A stretch of 64,000 nt of DNA from Neisseria sicca 4320 (GCF_000193735.1 NZ_AEPF01000045.1:39656-103655), one strand, 5' to 3'. Counted from the first letter of the stretch, positions 19,605-28,827 are shown. A program made the numbers and translations. The notes: generated by a model from the sequence alone, not told the origin.

Positions 19605-19683
19605 GTTTCAGACGACGTATCAAGGTCGTCTGAAAACGCAGTTTTGAATATTTAACGGAATCCCTGTTTTGAGGGAACAGAAT

Positions 19684-20163
19684 ATGGCTAATTTAGTAAA
19701 AACTTTCTTGCTCGGCGAGTTGGTAAAGGGCATGGGCGTAACGCTCAAAAACTTTTTCGCCCGCAAAGACACGATTTATTTCCCCGAAGAGAAAACGCCG
19801 CAATCCGTGCGTTTCCGCGGTCTGCACGCGCAGCGGCGGTATCCGAACGGCGAGGAACGCTGCATCGCGTGTAAATTGTGCGAGGCGGTGTGTCCGGCAA
19901 TGGCGATCAATATCGAATCGGAAGAACGCGAAGACGGCACGCGCCGCACCACGCGTTACGACATCGACCTGACCAAATGCATCTTCTGCGGCTTCTGCGA
20001 AGAGGCCTGCCCGACCGATGCGATTGTGGAAACGCATATTTTTGAATACCACGGCGAGAAAAAAGGCGACTTGTACATGACCAAGCCGATCCTCTTGGCA
20101 ATCGGCGACAAATACGAAGCCGAAATCGCCAAACGCAAAGCCGCTGACGCGCCGTACCGCTAA
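19684..20163 (+). CDS. nuoI: NADH-quinone oxidoreductase subunit I
   Basis: This 159-residue ferredoxin-like subunit has two 4Fe-4S motifs, C60-x2-C-x2-C-x3-C70 ([11 protein letters not shown]) and C99-x2-C-x2-C-x3-C109 ([11 protein letters not shown]), for clusters N6a and N6b. The ATG at 19684 ([12 protein letters not shown]) is chosen over an upstream TTG. Two outward-facing DUS copies (about 19607-19636) lie between nuoH and nuoI. Confidence 0.96.
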   Translation: MANLVKTFLLGELVKGMGVTLKNFFARKDTIYFPEEKTPQSVRFRGLHAQRRYPNGEERCIACKLCEAVCPAMAINIESEEREDGTRRTTRYDIDLTKCIFCGFCEEACPTDAIVETHIFEYHGEKKGDLYMTKPILLAIGDKYEAEIAKRKAADAPYR

Positions 20164-20174
20164 GGAGCAGACGA

Positions 20175-20846
20175 ATGACTTTTTCCGCGATTCTGTTCTA
20201 TATCCTTGCCGCCATCGTCCTATACGGCGCGCTGCGTACCGTTACTGCGAAAAACCCTGTCCATGCCGCTTTGCATCTGGTGCTGACCTTCTGCGTGAGC
20301 GCGATGATTTGGATGCTGATGCAGGCGGAGTTTTTGGGCGTTACGCTGGTGGTCGTGTATGTCGGCGCTGTGATGGTGTTGTTCCTGTTCGTTGTGATGA
20401 TGTTGAACATCGACATTGAAGAAATGCGTGCCGGTTTCTGGCGTCATGCGCCTGTTGCCGGTGTCGTCGGTACGCTGTTGGCGGTTGCGCTGATCCTGAT
20501 TCTGGTCAACCCTAAAACCGACCTTGCCGCGTTTGGTTTGATGAAAGACATTCCTGCCGATTACAACAACATTCGCGATTTGGGCAGCCGTATTTATACC
20601 GAATACCTGTTGCCGTTCGAACTGGCGGCGGTATTGCTGCTGTTGGGTATGGTGGCGGCGATTGCGCTGGTTCACCGCAAAACCACCAATCCGAAACGCA
20701 TGGATCCTGCCGACCAAGTTAAAGTGCGCGCCGACCAAGGCCGTATGCGCTTGGTGAAAATGGAAGCCGTAAAACCGCAAATCGAATCTGCCGAAGAAAA
20801 CGAAGTTTCAGACGACCTCAAGCCGAAAGAGGAGGGCAAAGCATGA
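20175..20846 (+). CDS. nuoJ: NADH-quinone oxidoreductase subunit J
   Basis: This 223-residue protein has five membrane helices, including the conserved [20 protein letters not shown] segment that contains the pi-bulge helix near the proton path. The polar C-terminal tail (about 180-223) is charged and includes a DUS-encoded SDDL stretch. Its end overlaps nuoK by 4 bases (ATGA). Confidence 0.95.
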
Positions 20847-21148
20847 TTACCTTGACGCATTATTTGGTATTGGGCGCGCTCCTGTTCGGTATCAGCGCGA
20901 TGGGTATCTTTATGAACCGCAAAAACGTGCTGGTCTTGCTGATGTCCATCGAGCTGATGCTCTTGGCGGTAAACTTCAACTTTATCGCCTTCTCGCAGCA
21001 TTTGGGCGATACCGCCGGACAGATTTTCGTATTCTTCGTACTGACCGTCGCCGCTGCCGAATCCGCCATCGGTTTGGCGATTATGGTGCTGGTGTACCGC
21101 AACCGACAAACGATTAATGTTGCCGATTTGGACGAGTTGAAAGGGTAA
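20843..21148 (+). CDS. nuoK: NADH-quinone oxidoreductase subunit K
   Basis: This 101-residue, three-helix subunit is homologous to MrpC. The two conserved membrane glutamates are visible in [14 protein letters not shown] and [14 protein letters not shown]; both lie in the central hydrophilic axis used for proton pumping. It is translationally coupled to nuoJ. It is followed not by nuoL but by a Fic gene. Confidence 0.96.
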
Positions 21149-21184
21149 TAAAGGTAGGTTTGGTCGAGGCCCGAAAAGGCGCCG

Positions 21185-21760
21185 ATGCCGTCTGAAAACC
21201 CGATAGGAAAAACGATGAAGTCCATAGACGAACAAAGCCTGCACAATGCCTGCCGCCTGTTTGAAAGCGGCGACGTCGACAGTATCGAAGTCGGTACCAC
21301 CGCGGGCCTGCAACAGATTCACCGTTACCTGTTCGGCGGCTTATATGATTTTGCGGGTCAAATCAGGGAAGACAACATTTCCAAAGGCGGTTTCCGTTTT
21401 GCCAACGCCATGTATTTAAAAGAGGCCTTGGTTAAAATCGAGCAGATGCCCGAGCGGACTTTTGAAGAAATCATCGCCAAATATGTTGAAATGAACATTG
21501 CTCATCCGTTTTTGGAGGGTAATGGCAGAAGTACCCGCATCTGGCTGGACTTGGTGCTGAAGAAAAACCTGAAAAAAGTCGTAAACTGGCAAAATGTAAG
21601 CAAAACTCTGTATTTGCAGGCGATGGAACGCAGCCCCGTCAACGATTTAGAACTGCGCTTTCTGTTAAAGGACAACCTGACCGACGATGTGGACAACCGT
21701 GAAATCATCTTTAAAGGTATTGAGCAGTCATATTATTACGAAGGGTATGAGAAAGGCTGA
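21185..21760 (+). CDS. fic: Class III Fic-domain AMP-transferase
   Basis: This 191-residue protein matches the meningococcal Fic protein NmFic. The catalytic motif [12 protein letters not shown] begins at H107. The C-terminal inhibitory helix reads SYYYEG with S182 and E186, the self-inhibiting class III arrangement, with Y183 and Y188 as known automodification positions. NmFic transfers AMP from ATP to DNA gyrase GyrB and is controlled by tetramer formation; the same activity here is inferred from the matching residues. The start at 21185 preserves literature numbering, but ATG 21215 has a better ribosome site (AGGAAA). The ATG at 21185 is the first three bases of a perfect ATGCCGTCTGAA uptake sequence. 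The gene sits between nuoK and nuoL. Confidence 0.93.
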   Translation: MPSENPIGKTMKSIDEQSLHNACRLFESGDVDSIEVGTTAGLQQIHRYLFGGLYDFAGQIREDNISKGGFRFANAMYLKEALVKIEQMPERTFEEIIAKYVEMNIAHPFLEGNGRSTRIWLDLVLKKNLKKVVNWQNVSKTLYLQAMERSPVNDLELRFLLKDNLTDDVDNREIIFKGIEQSYYYEGYEKG

Positions 21761-21801
21761 AGGTCGTCTGAAAAGCGATTTCAGACTGTTTCAGACGACC
21801 T
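21761..21801 (+). terminator. Inverted DUS pair after fic
   Basis: AGGTCGTCTGAAA and TTTCAGACGACCT flank a loop containing a further partial TTTCAGAC copy. If it terminates, nuoL-N would need their own promoter in the 233 bases before nuoL. No T run follows, so termination may be leaky. Confidence 0.5.
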
Positions 21802-22034
21802 GATGCGGTAGGTTGGGCTAACCCCCGACGAAAAAATAACATGACCAATTAAAGCCCGTTGTTTTGAAGGGCTGCTTTATCAGATTTGAGTATTTAGCGT
21901 GCAGTATGGGTTGAAAGCCCATTAATAAAGATACGAAGACAGCTTGAAAGTGTCGAATTGGCAAGCCAATCTAAAAAACCTTTCGGGCAGTCTGAAGTTT
22001 AGAAAATTCCTAAAATCAAAAAGGTTCATCCAAA

Positions 22035-24059
22035 ATGAACGACATGACTTTATATCTCATCATTGCCCTCGTGCCTTTGGCAGGCTCGCTGATTGCGGGT
22101 TTGTTCGGCAATAAAATCGGACGTGCCGGAGCGCATACGGTTACGATACTCGGCGTGGCGGTGTCCGCCGTGTTGTCGGCCTATGTGCTGTGGGGCTTTA
22201 TCGACGGCAGCCGTGCCAAGTTTGACGAGAATGTCTATACCTGGCTGACGATGGGCGGTTTGGATTTTTCCGTCGGTTTTTTGGTTGATACGATGACGGC
22301 GATGATGATGGTCGTGGTAACGGGCGTGTCGTTGATGGTGCATATCTACACCATCGGCTATATGCACGATGAACAAATCGGCTATCAACGCTTCTTCAGC
22401 TATATCACCTTGTTTACATTCAGCATGTTGATGCTGATTATGAGCAATAACTTCATCCAGCTCTTCTTCGGTTGGGAAGCGGTGGGCTTGGTGTCGTATC
22501 TCTTGATCGGTTTCTATTTCAAACGTCCGAGCGCGATTTTCGCCAACCTGAAAGCCTTTTTGATCAACCGCGTCGGCGACTTCGGCTTTTTGCTCGGTAT
22601 CGGCTTGGTACTTGCCTATTTCGGCGGCAGCTTGCGCTATCAGGACGTATTCGCTTATCTGCCCACCGTACAAAATGCCACCATCCAGCTTTTCCCCGGT
22701 GTGGAATGGTCTTTGATTACTGTAACCTGTTTGCTCCTGTTTGTGGGCGCGATGGGTAAATCGGCTCAGTTCCCGCTGCATGTCTGGCTGCCCGATTCGA
22801 TGGAAGGCCCGACGCCGATTTCCGCATTGATTCACGCCGCGACGATGGTTACGGCGGGTCTGTTCATGGTGTCGCGCATGTCGCCGATTTACGAAATGAG
22901 CAGCACCGCGCTGTCGGTCATCATGGTGATTGGCGCGATTACCGCCCTGTTTATGGGCTTCTTGGGCGTGATTCAAAACGACATCAAGCGCGTGGTTGCG
23001 TATTCCACCCTGTCGCAACTGGGTTATATGACCGTGGCTCTGGGCGCGTCCGCCTATTCCGTGGCGATGTTCCACGTCATGACCCACGCCTTCTTTAAAG
23101 CCTTACTGTTCTTGGCGGCGGGTAGCGCCATTATCGGTATGCACCACGACCAAGATATGCGCCACATGGGCAATCTGAAAAAATACATGCCGATTACTTG
23201 GCTGACCATGCTGATCGGTAACTTGTCGCTGATCGGTACGCCGTTCTTCTCCGGCTTCTACTCCAAAGATTCGATTATCGAAGCGGCGAAATACAGCACC
23301 CTGCCGGGCAGTGGCTTTGCCTATTTTGCCGTCCTCGCCAGCGTGTTCGTTACCGCGTTTTACGCGTTCCGCCAATACTTTATGGTGTTCCACGGCGAAG
23401 AAAAATGGCGCAGCCTGCCTGAGCATCATGATGATCATCATGGCGAAGAACATCACGGCTTGGGCAAAAACGACAATCCGCATGAAAGCCCGCTGGTCGT
23501 TATCCTGCCGCTGATTCTGCTTGCCATTCCGTCCGTCATCATCGGCTACATCGCCATCGAACCCATGCTCTACGGCGATTTCTTCAAAGAGGTGATTTTC
23601 GTCAATGCCGACGCGCATCCGACCATGCACATCATGAAAGAAGAGTTCCACGGCGCATTGGCAATGGTGTCGCACAGCCTGCATTCGCCCGTCCTCTATC
23701 TCGCTATCGCCGGCGTATTGAGCGCATGGCTTTTGTACGTCAAACTGCCGCACCTGCCCGCCAAAATTGCGCAGGCGTTCCGTCCGGTTTACGTTTTGTT
23801 TGAAAACAAATACTACCTCGACGCCCTGTATTTCAACGTCTTCGCCAAAGGCACGCGTGCATTGGGCAACTTCTTCTGGAAAGTCGGCGATACCGCCATT
23901 ATCGACAACGGCATCGTCAACGGCTCCGCCAAACTGGTCGGCGCGATTGCCGCTCAGATACGCAAAGTCCAAACCGGCTTTATCTACACCTACGCCGCCG
24001 CTATGGTGTTCGGCGTATTGGTATTGCTCGGCATGACCTTCTGGGGATTGTTCAGATAA
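22035..24059 (+). CDS. nuoL: NADH-quinone oxidoreductase subunit L
   Basis: This 674-residue antiporter-like proton-pumping subunit has about 16 helices. The family core is visible: the Glu of FFGWEAVGLVSYLLIGF, the Lys of MGKSAQFPLHVWLPDSMEGPTPIS and the His-containing VMTHAFFKALLFLAAGS. The C-terminal part forms the lateral helix. A loop at about residues 462-485 is unusually rich in His, Asp and Glu (HHDDHHGEEHHG). The 274-base gap upstream holds a DUS pair and otherwise nothing recognisable. Confidence 0.96.
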   Translation: MNDMTLYLIIALVPLAGSLIAGLFGNKIGRAGAHTVTILGVAVSAVLSAYVLWGFIDGSRAKFDENVYTWLTMGGLDFSVGFLVDTMTAMMMVVVTGVSLMVHIYTIGYMHDEQIGYQRFFSYITLFTFSMLMLIMSNNFIQLFFGWEAVGLVSYLLIGFYFKRPSAIFANLKAFLINRVGDFGFLLGIGLVLAYFGGSLRYQDVFAYLPTVQNATIQLFPGVEWSLITVTCLLLFVGAMGKSAQFPLHVWLPDSMEGPTPISALIHAATMVTAGLFMVSRMSPIYEMSSTALSVIMVIGAITALFMGFLGVIQNDIKRVVAYSTLSQLGYMTVALGASAYSVAMFHVMTHAFFKALLFLAAGSAIIGMHHDQDMRHMGNLKKYMPITWLTMLIGNLSLIGTPFFSGFYSKDSIIEAAKYSTLPGSGFAYFAVLASVFVTAFYAFRQYFMVFHGEEKWRSLPEHHDDHHGEEHHGLGKNDNPHESPLVVILPLILLAIPSVIIGYIAIEPMLYGDFFKEVIFVNADAHPTMHIMKEEFHGALAMVSHSLHSPVLYLAIAGVLSAWLLYVKLPHLPAKIAQAFRPVYVLFENKYYLDALYFNVFAKGTRALGNFFWKVGDTAIIDNGIVNGSAKLVGAIAAQIRKVQTGFIYTYAAAMVFGVLVLLGMTFWGLFR

Positions 24060-24128
24060 AGGCGGATTTTCAGACGACCTGTCCGTAGTCGGTCTAGAGG
24101 GCGTCTGAAAAAGGAAACACGAGAAACA

Positions 24129-24434
24129 ATGGTTGAAGACAAATTACCGCAAACCCTAGAAGAAGTCCGCGAAGCCATCGACGGTTTGGACAAGGAATTA
24201 ATAGAATTACTCGCCCGCCGGCAGAAGCTGGTACGGCAGGCAGGCCGTCTGAAACCTAAAAACGATATGCAGGCGGTTTCCGCGCCCGAACGGGTGGCAC
24301 AAGTGATTGCCTCGCGCCGTGCCTATGCCGAAAAGGCCGGTTTGTCGCCCGAAGTAGCCGAAGCAGTTTGGCGCAGTATGATTGATGCATTCATTAAACT
24401 GGAGATGGAAACCAACCGTGCCGACGGGGCGTAG
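24129..24434 (+). CDS. AroQ-type chorismate mutase-like protein
   Basis: This 101-residue all-helical protein has the AroQ fold: LEEVREAIDGLDKELIELLARRQKLV (helix 1), then SAPERVAQVIASRRAYAEKAGLSPEVAEAVWRSMIDAFIKLE. The arrangement matches stand-alone chorismate mutases or PchB-type isochorismate-pyruvate lyases. The expected reaction is chorismate to prephenate, but the substrate cannot be decided from sequence alone. It lies inside the nuo operon between nuoL and nuoM, 69 bases after nuoL, with DUS copies in the gap. Confidence 0.85.
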   Translation: MVEDKLPQTLEEVREAIDGLDKELIELLARRQKLVRQAGRLKPKNDMQAVSAPERVAQVIASRRAYAEKAGLSPEVAEAVWRSMIDAFIKLEMETNRADGA

Positions 24435-24487
24435 CCAACATTTCGGTCATAATTGATTTACTTGGATAGATACGGAATTTGCTGACC

Positions 24488-24599
24488 GCCGTCATTCCCG
24501 CGCAGGCGGGAATCCAGACCTATCGGCGCATAAACCTGTCAAGGGAAAAGGCTTCCTAAAATCTACGTTCTGGATTCCCGCCTGCGCGGGAATGACGGG
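24488..24599. repeat. dRS3-bounded repeat element
   Basis: Palindromes at 24494-24513 and 24574-24593 form inverted ends GCCGTCATTCCC/GGGAATGACGG around about 60 bases. It occupies the gap between the chorismate mutase-like gene and the cupin gene. Confidence 0.85.
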
Positions 24600-24658
24600 A
24601 TTTAATAAGCAGTTGTATCGACAGGTTTATCTAGATACAGAATCAAAGAGGCGCGAAA

Positions 24659-24979
24659 ATGCCCGACACACAAACCATCCGCTCCGCCGAATTTACCGCT
24701 CCCCACGCATGGGGCGCACTCGACATTGCCAATATGAACGGCACTACCGTGCGCCTGCACTGGACGGACCAGCCCTACAAATGGCACGTTAATGACGGCG
24801 AGGAAGTGTTTGCCGTAATGGACGGCGAAGTCGATATGCACTACCGAGAAAACGGTGAAGAACACATTGTTCGGTTGAAAAGCGGCGACATCTTCTACGC
24901 AGGAATCGGCACGGAACACGTCGCCCATCCGTGCGGCGAAGCGCGGATTTTGGTGATCGAGAAAGAAGGCAGTGTTTGA
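24659..24979 (+). CDS. Small single-domain cupin protein
   Basis: This 106-residue cupin has a beta-barrel core including KWHVNDGEEVFAVMDGEVDMHY (cupin motif 1, with His and Glu as likely metal ligands) and SGDIFYAGIGTEHVAHPCG (motif 2 with a further His). Metal binding is inferred; no substrate can be assigned. It follows a dRS3 element and precedes a DUS and an inverted-repeat element. It is carried on the nuo operon strand but has no known link to complex I. An AGAGGCG ribosome site precedes the ATG. Confidence 0.85.
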   Translation: MPDTQTIRSAEFTAPHAWGALDIANMNGTTVRLHWTDQPYKWHVNDGEEVFAVMDGEVDMHYRENGEEHIVRLKSGDIFYAGIGTEHVAHPCGEARILVIEKEGSV

Positions 24980-25009
24980 GGTCGTCTGAAAAAGAAAACC
25001 ATTCAAGTT

Positions 25010-25081
25010 GTAGGTCGGATACTTGTATCCGACATGAAAAAGAAAATAGTACAGCGTGTCGGATTCGAGAATCCGACCTAC
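25010..25081. repeat. Short inverted-repeat element (second copy)
   Basis: GTAGGTCGGATAC-TTG-TATCCGACA followed by GTGTCGGATTC-GAG-AATCCGACCTAC matches the element at 13464-13534 almost exactly at both ends. It lies after the cupin gene; the remaining gap to nuoM holds two opposed DUS copies (about 25139-25170). Confidence 0.8.
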
Positions 25082-25219
25082 GGCTGAAAGATTCGGCAGA
25101 ATTAGCTTGAGATAAATAGCAGAAGCCTGAACAATCTTTTTCAGACGACCTCTTAAAAACGTCGTCTGAAAAACCAACCCATACAACTATATTTTTATTT
25201 TAACCACAGGTTAACCACT

Positions 25220-26716
25220 ATGTCTTCCAACTACCTACTCAGCTTGGCAATATGGATACCCATCGCTGCGGGCGTGCTAGTTTTGGCGACGGGGCCGGAC
25301 AGCCGTGCGCCGCTTGCCCGCGTGCTCGCTTTAATCGGTGCGCTTGCCGGTTTCTTGGTAACGCTGCCCTTGTTTACGGGTTTCGACCGTTTGAGCGGCG
25401 GCTATCAGTTTACCGAGTTCCACGAGTGGATTCCGCTTTTGCGAATCAACTACTCGCTGGGGGTGGACGGTATTTCGGTGCTGTTTGTCATTCTGAACGC
25501 GTTTATCACGCTGATGGTGGTGCTGGCGGGTTGGGAAGTGATTCAGAAGCGTCCGGCGCAGTATATGGCGGCGTTTTTAATCATGTCGGGCCTGATTAAC
25601 GGCGCGTTTTCGGCGCGGGATGCCCTGCTGTTTTATGTGTTCTTCGAGGGTATGCTGATTCCGCTGTACCTGATTATCGGCGTGTGGGGCGGTCCGCGCC
25701 GCGTGTATGCGTCGGTGAAGCTGTTTCTCTATACGCTGATGGGTTCGTTGCTGATGCTGGTGGCGATTGTGTATCTGTCTTACCAAGTCGGCGGCTTTGC
25801 GATTGAGGATTTCCAAAACATCAAACAGATTCCGCTGGGCGTGCAACAGCTTTTGTTTGTGGCGTTCTTCCTGTCGTTTGCGGTGAAAGTGCCGATGTTC
25901 CCCGTGCACACTTGGCTGCCGGATGCCCACGTTGAGGCGCCGACCGGCGGTTCGATGGTATTGGCGGCGATTACGCTGAAATTGGGCGCATACGGCTTTT
26001 TGCGCTTCATCCTGCCGATTCTGCCCGATGCGTCGCGCTATTTCGCGCCGGTCATCATCGTGTTGAGCCTGATTGCGGTGGTGTATATCGGTATGGTTGC
26101 GCTGGTACAGACCGATATGAAAAAACTGGTGGCGTATTCGTCCATCAGCCATATGGGCTTCGTTACTTTGGGGATGTTCTTGTTCATTAACGGGCAGTTG
26201 AACGACTGGGCATTGAAAGGCGCGGTTATTCAGATGATTTCGCACGGTTTCGTGTCGGCGGCGATGTTTATGTGCATCGGCGTGATGTACGACCGCCTGC
26301 ACACGCGCAATATCGCCGATTACGGCGGCGTGGTGAACGTGATGCCCAAGTTTGCGGCGTTTATGATGCTGTTTGCAATGGCGAACGCGGGTCTGCCGGC
26401 GACTTCGGGTTTTGTGGGCGAGTTTATGGTGATTATGGGCGCGGTCAAAGTGAATTTCTGGGTAGGCGCACTGGCGGCGCTGACGCTGATTTTCGGCGCG
26501 TCTTACACGCTGTGGATGTATAAGCGCGTGATTTTCGGCGCGGTCGGCAATCCGCACGTTGCCGATATGAAAGACATCAACTGCCGCGAATTTGCGATTC
26601 TGGCGATTTTGGCGGTTGCGGTATTGGGTATGGGCCTGTATCCGCAGGCATTTATCGAAGTGGTGCATCAGGCGGCAAACGATTTGATTGCCCATGTGGC
26701 GCAAAGCAAGATTTGA
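25220..26716 (+). CDS. nuoM: NADH-quinone oxidoreductase subunit M
   Basis: This 498-residue antiporter-like subunit has about 14 helices. Diagnostic segments are the Glu of YVFFEGMLIPLYLIIGVWGG, the Lys of FAVKVPMFPVHTWLPDAHVEAPTGGS and SSISHMGFVTLG. It forms one of the proton channels of complex I. Its stop is 9 bases before the nuoN ATG. Confidence 0.96.
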   Translation: MSSNYLLSLAIWIPIAAGVLVLATGPDSRAPLARVLALIGALAGFLVTLPLFTGFDRLSGGYQFTEFHEWIPLLRINYSLGVDGISVLFVILNAFITLMVVLAGWEVIQKRPAQYMAAFLIMSGLINGAFSARDALLFYVFFEGMLIPLYLIIGVWGGPRRVYASVKLFLYTLMGSLLMLVAIVYLSYQVGGFAIEDFQNIKQIPLGVQQLLFVAFFLSFAVKVPMFPVHTWLPDAHVEAPTGGSMVLAAITLKLGAYGFLRFILPILPDASRYFAPVIIVLSLIAVVYIGMVALVQTDMKKLVAYSSISHMGFVTLGMFLFINGQLNDWALKGAVIQMISHGFVSAAMFMCIGVMYDRLHTRNIADYGGVVNVMPKFAAFMMLFAMANAGLPATSGFVGEFMVIMGAVKVNFWVGALAALTLIFGASYTLWMYKRVIFGAVGNPHVADMKDINCREFAILAILAVAVLGMGLYPQAFIEVVHQAANDLIAHVAQSKI

Positions 26717-26725
26717 GGTGTGCGA

Positions 26726-28201
26726 ATGAACTTGATTGATTTGAACTTAATGCCTGCCATGCCCGAAATCGTGCTGTTTGCGCTGCTGATTGCCGTATTG
26801 CTGGCAGATCTGTGGATTAGCGATAAAAACCGCTATCTGACCCATCTGATGAGCTTGGGGACCGTCATTATCGTGGCGGTTACGCAGCTGGCAGTGTGGG
26901 AGCAGGGCAGTACGCTGGCGTTTCACGGAATGTATATTGCCGACGGTATGTCGCGCCTGTCCAAGCTGGTTTTGTACGGATTGACCTTCGGGTTGTTTAT
27001 TTACAGTAAACCATACAATCAGGCGCGCGGTATTTTTAAAGGCGAGTTTTATACTTTGTCGCTGTTTGCCCTGTTAGGCATGAGCGTGATGGTGAGTGCG
27101 GCGCATTTCCTGACCGCCTATATCGGTTTGGAACTTTTGTCGCTGTCGCTTTACGCCATGATTGCGCTGCGCCGCGATTCCGGCCGCTCCGCCGAAGCCG
27201 CGCTCAAATATTTCGTCTTGGGCGCGCTGGCTTCCGGCCTGCTGCTCTACGGTATTTCAATGGTGTACGGCGCGACGGGTTCGCTCGAATTTGCCACTGT
27301 TTTGGCGTCGTCTTATAGCGAACTTGCCAACGAATGGCTGTTGAAACTGGGGCTGGTGTTTATCGTCGTGGCGGTGGCGTTCAAACTGGGCGCGGTGCCG
27401 TTTCATATGTGGGTGCCCGACGTGTATCACGGCGCGCCGACATCCGTTGCCACGTTTGTCGGTACGGCGCCGAAAATCGCCGCCGTCGTCTTTGCCTTCC
27501 GTATCCTAGTTACCGGTTTGGGCACGGTGCATCACGACTGGTCGCAGATGTTCGCCGTGTTGGCGGTGGCATCGCTGTTGGTCGGCAACCTTGCCGCCAT
27601 CATGCAGGCCAATATCAAACGTATGCTCGCCTATTCTACCATATCGCATATGGGCTTTATCCTGCTGGCGTTTATGGCGGGGGCGGTCGGTTTCGCGGCG
27701 GGCTTGTATTACGCCATTACTTACGCGCTGATGGCGGCGGTCGGTTTCGGCGTATTGATGGTATTGTCCACCGATAATATTGAGTGTGAAGAAATCAAAG
27801 ATTTGGCAGGTTTGAACCAACGCCATGCCTGGTTTGCCTTCCTGATGCTGCTGGCGATGTTCTCGATGGCCGGTATTCCGCCGCTGATGGGCTTTTACGC
27901 CAAATTCGGCGTGATTAAGGCTTTGTTGAGCGCATCGACCGCCCAAAACGCCGCCATGGCGGGCAGCACATACATCGTACTTGCCGTGTTCGCCGTGGTG
28001 ATGTCGTTAATCGGCGCGTTTTACTACCTGCGCGTAGTCAAAGTCATGTATTTTGACGAAGCCACCCATGACCAACCCGTCGGCAGCAACTATGCCGCCA
28101 AATTCTTCCTGAGCGTCAACGCGTTCTTGCTGGTTTTGTGGGGCATCATGCCGCAAACGGTGATTGACTGGTGCGCCAGGGCTTTGGAAAACACCTTGTA
28201 A
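26726..28201 (+). CDS. nuoN: NADH-quinone oxidoreductase subunit N
   Basis: This 491-residue antiporter-like subunit is the last core complex I gene. Signatures are YIGLELLSLSLYAMIALRR (Glu helix), AFKLGAVPFHMWVPDVYHGAPTSV (Lys helix) and YSTISHMGFILLAFM. The ATG at 26726 has a GAGG ribosome site at a good spacing; a GTG six bases upstream is in frame but less likely. Confidence 0.95.
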   Translation: MNLIDLNLMPAMPEIVLFALLIAVLLADLWISDKNRYLTHLMSLGTVIIVAVTQLAVWEQGSTLAFHGMYIADGMSRLSKLVLYGLTFGLFIYSKPYNQARGIFKGEFYTLSLFALLGMSVMVSAAHFLTAYIGLELLSLSLYAMIALRRDSGRSAEAALKYFVLGALASGLLLYGISMVYGATGSLEFATVLASSYSELANEWLLKLGLVFIVVAVAFKLGAVPFHMWVPDVYHGAPTSVATFVGTAPKIAAVVFAFRILVTGLGTVHHDWSQMFAVLAVASLLVGNLAAIMQANIKRMLAYSTISHMGFILLAFMAGAVGFAAGLYYAITYALMAAVGFGVLMVLSTDNIECEEIKDLAGLNQRHAWFAFLMLLAMFSMAGIPPLMGFYAKFGVIKALLSASTAQNAAMAGSTYIVLAVFAVVMSLIGAFYYLRVVKVMYFDEATHDQPVGSNYAAKFFLSVNAFLLVLWGIMPQTVIDWCARALENTL

Positions 28202-28527
28202 AGCGATGAACCGAAACGGCAGCCGTGTCAGAGGCTGCCGTTTTTGTTAAGATATGCAGCCCAAGATTGTTTTTCAGACGACCTTTTTCTTGTTCAATAC
28301 TTGGATTTTCAATACGGCAACCGACCGTCGTCATTCCCGCGCAGGCGGGAATCCAGGGCTGTCCAGCCGGAAACCTATTGGGTAAAAAGTTTCCTAAATT
28401 CTACGTTCTAGATTTCCGCTGGAGCCTGTCCCCACACAGGCGGGGACGGGAATGACGGGGTTTAATAAACAGCTTTATCAGAATTTACCTTAAAAAGGTC
28501 GTCTGAAAAAAGAAAGACACATACATC
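28202..28527. other. Repeat-containing gap after nuoN
   Basis: A GC-rich inverted repeat, CGGCAGCC-GTGTCAGA-GGCTGCCG, followed by a T stretch (about 28216-28246) is a likely rho-independent terminator for the nuo operon. A degenerate dRS3 element (28328-28459) follows, with an intact left palindrome at 28333-28352 and a decayed right end. A DUS lies just before the DUF2818 gene. No gene is present. Confidence 0.65.
28216..28246 (+). terminator. Rho-independent terminator after nuoN
   Basis: Stem CGGCAGCC/GGCTGCCG with an 8-base loop is followed by GTTTTTGTT. Unlike most terminators in this window it does not use a DUS pair. It closes the nuo operon. Confidence 0.8.
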
Positions 28528-28827
28528 ATGACCGCATCCATGTACATCCTTTTGGTATTGGCGCTCATCTTCGCCAACGCCCCCTTCGTGACCACTAAGT
28601 TTTTCGGCGTACTCCCGCTCAAGCGCAAACATTTCGGGCATCACCTCGTCGAATTGGCGGCAGGCTTCATCCTGACCGCCGTCCTCGCCTACATCCTCGA
28701 ATCCCGCGCCGGCGCGGTACAGCATCAAGACTGGGAGTTTTACGCCACCGTAGTCTGCCTCTACCTGATATTCGCCTTCCCCTGTTTCGTATGGCGTTAT
28801 TTCTGGCACGCACGCAACCGCGAATAA
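28528..28827 (+). CDS. DUF2818 family membrane protein
   Basis: This 99-residue protein has three probable membrane helices (about 4-24, 43-61, 72-92) and the family pattern LIFANAPFVTTKFFGVLPLKRKHFGHHLVELAAGF. DUF2818 genes commonly follow nuoN in beta-proteobacteria, as here, but the function is unknown and it is not an established complex I subunit. A terminator and a dRS3 element separate it from nuoN, so it may be transcribed independently. Confidence 0.85.
   Translation: MTASMYILLVLALIFANAPFVTTKFFGVLPLKRKHFGHHLVELAAGFILTAVLAYILESRAGAVQHQDWEFYATVVCLYLIFAFPCFVWRYFWHARNRE

Noticed and set aside
28225..28455. 76-codon plus-strand frame after nuoN
   Set aside because: It starts in the terminator stem and runs through a dRS3 element.
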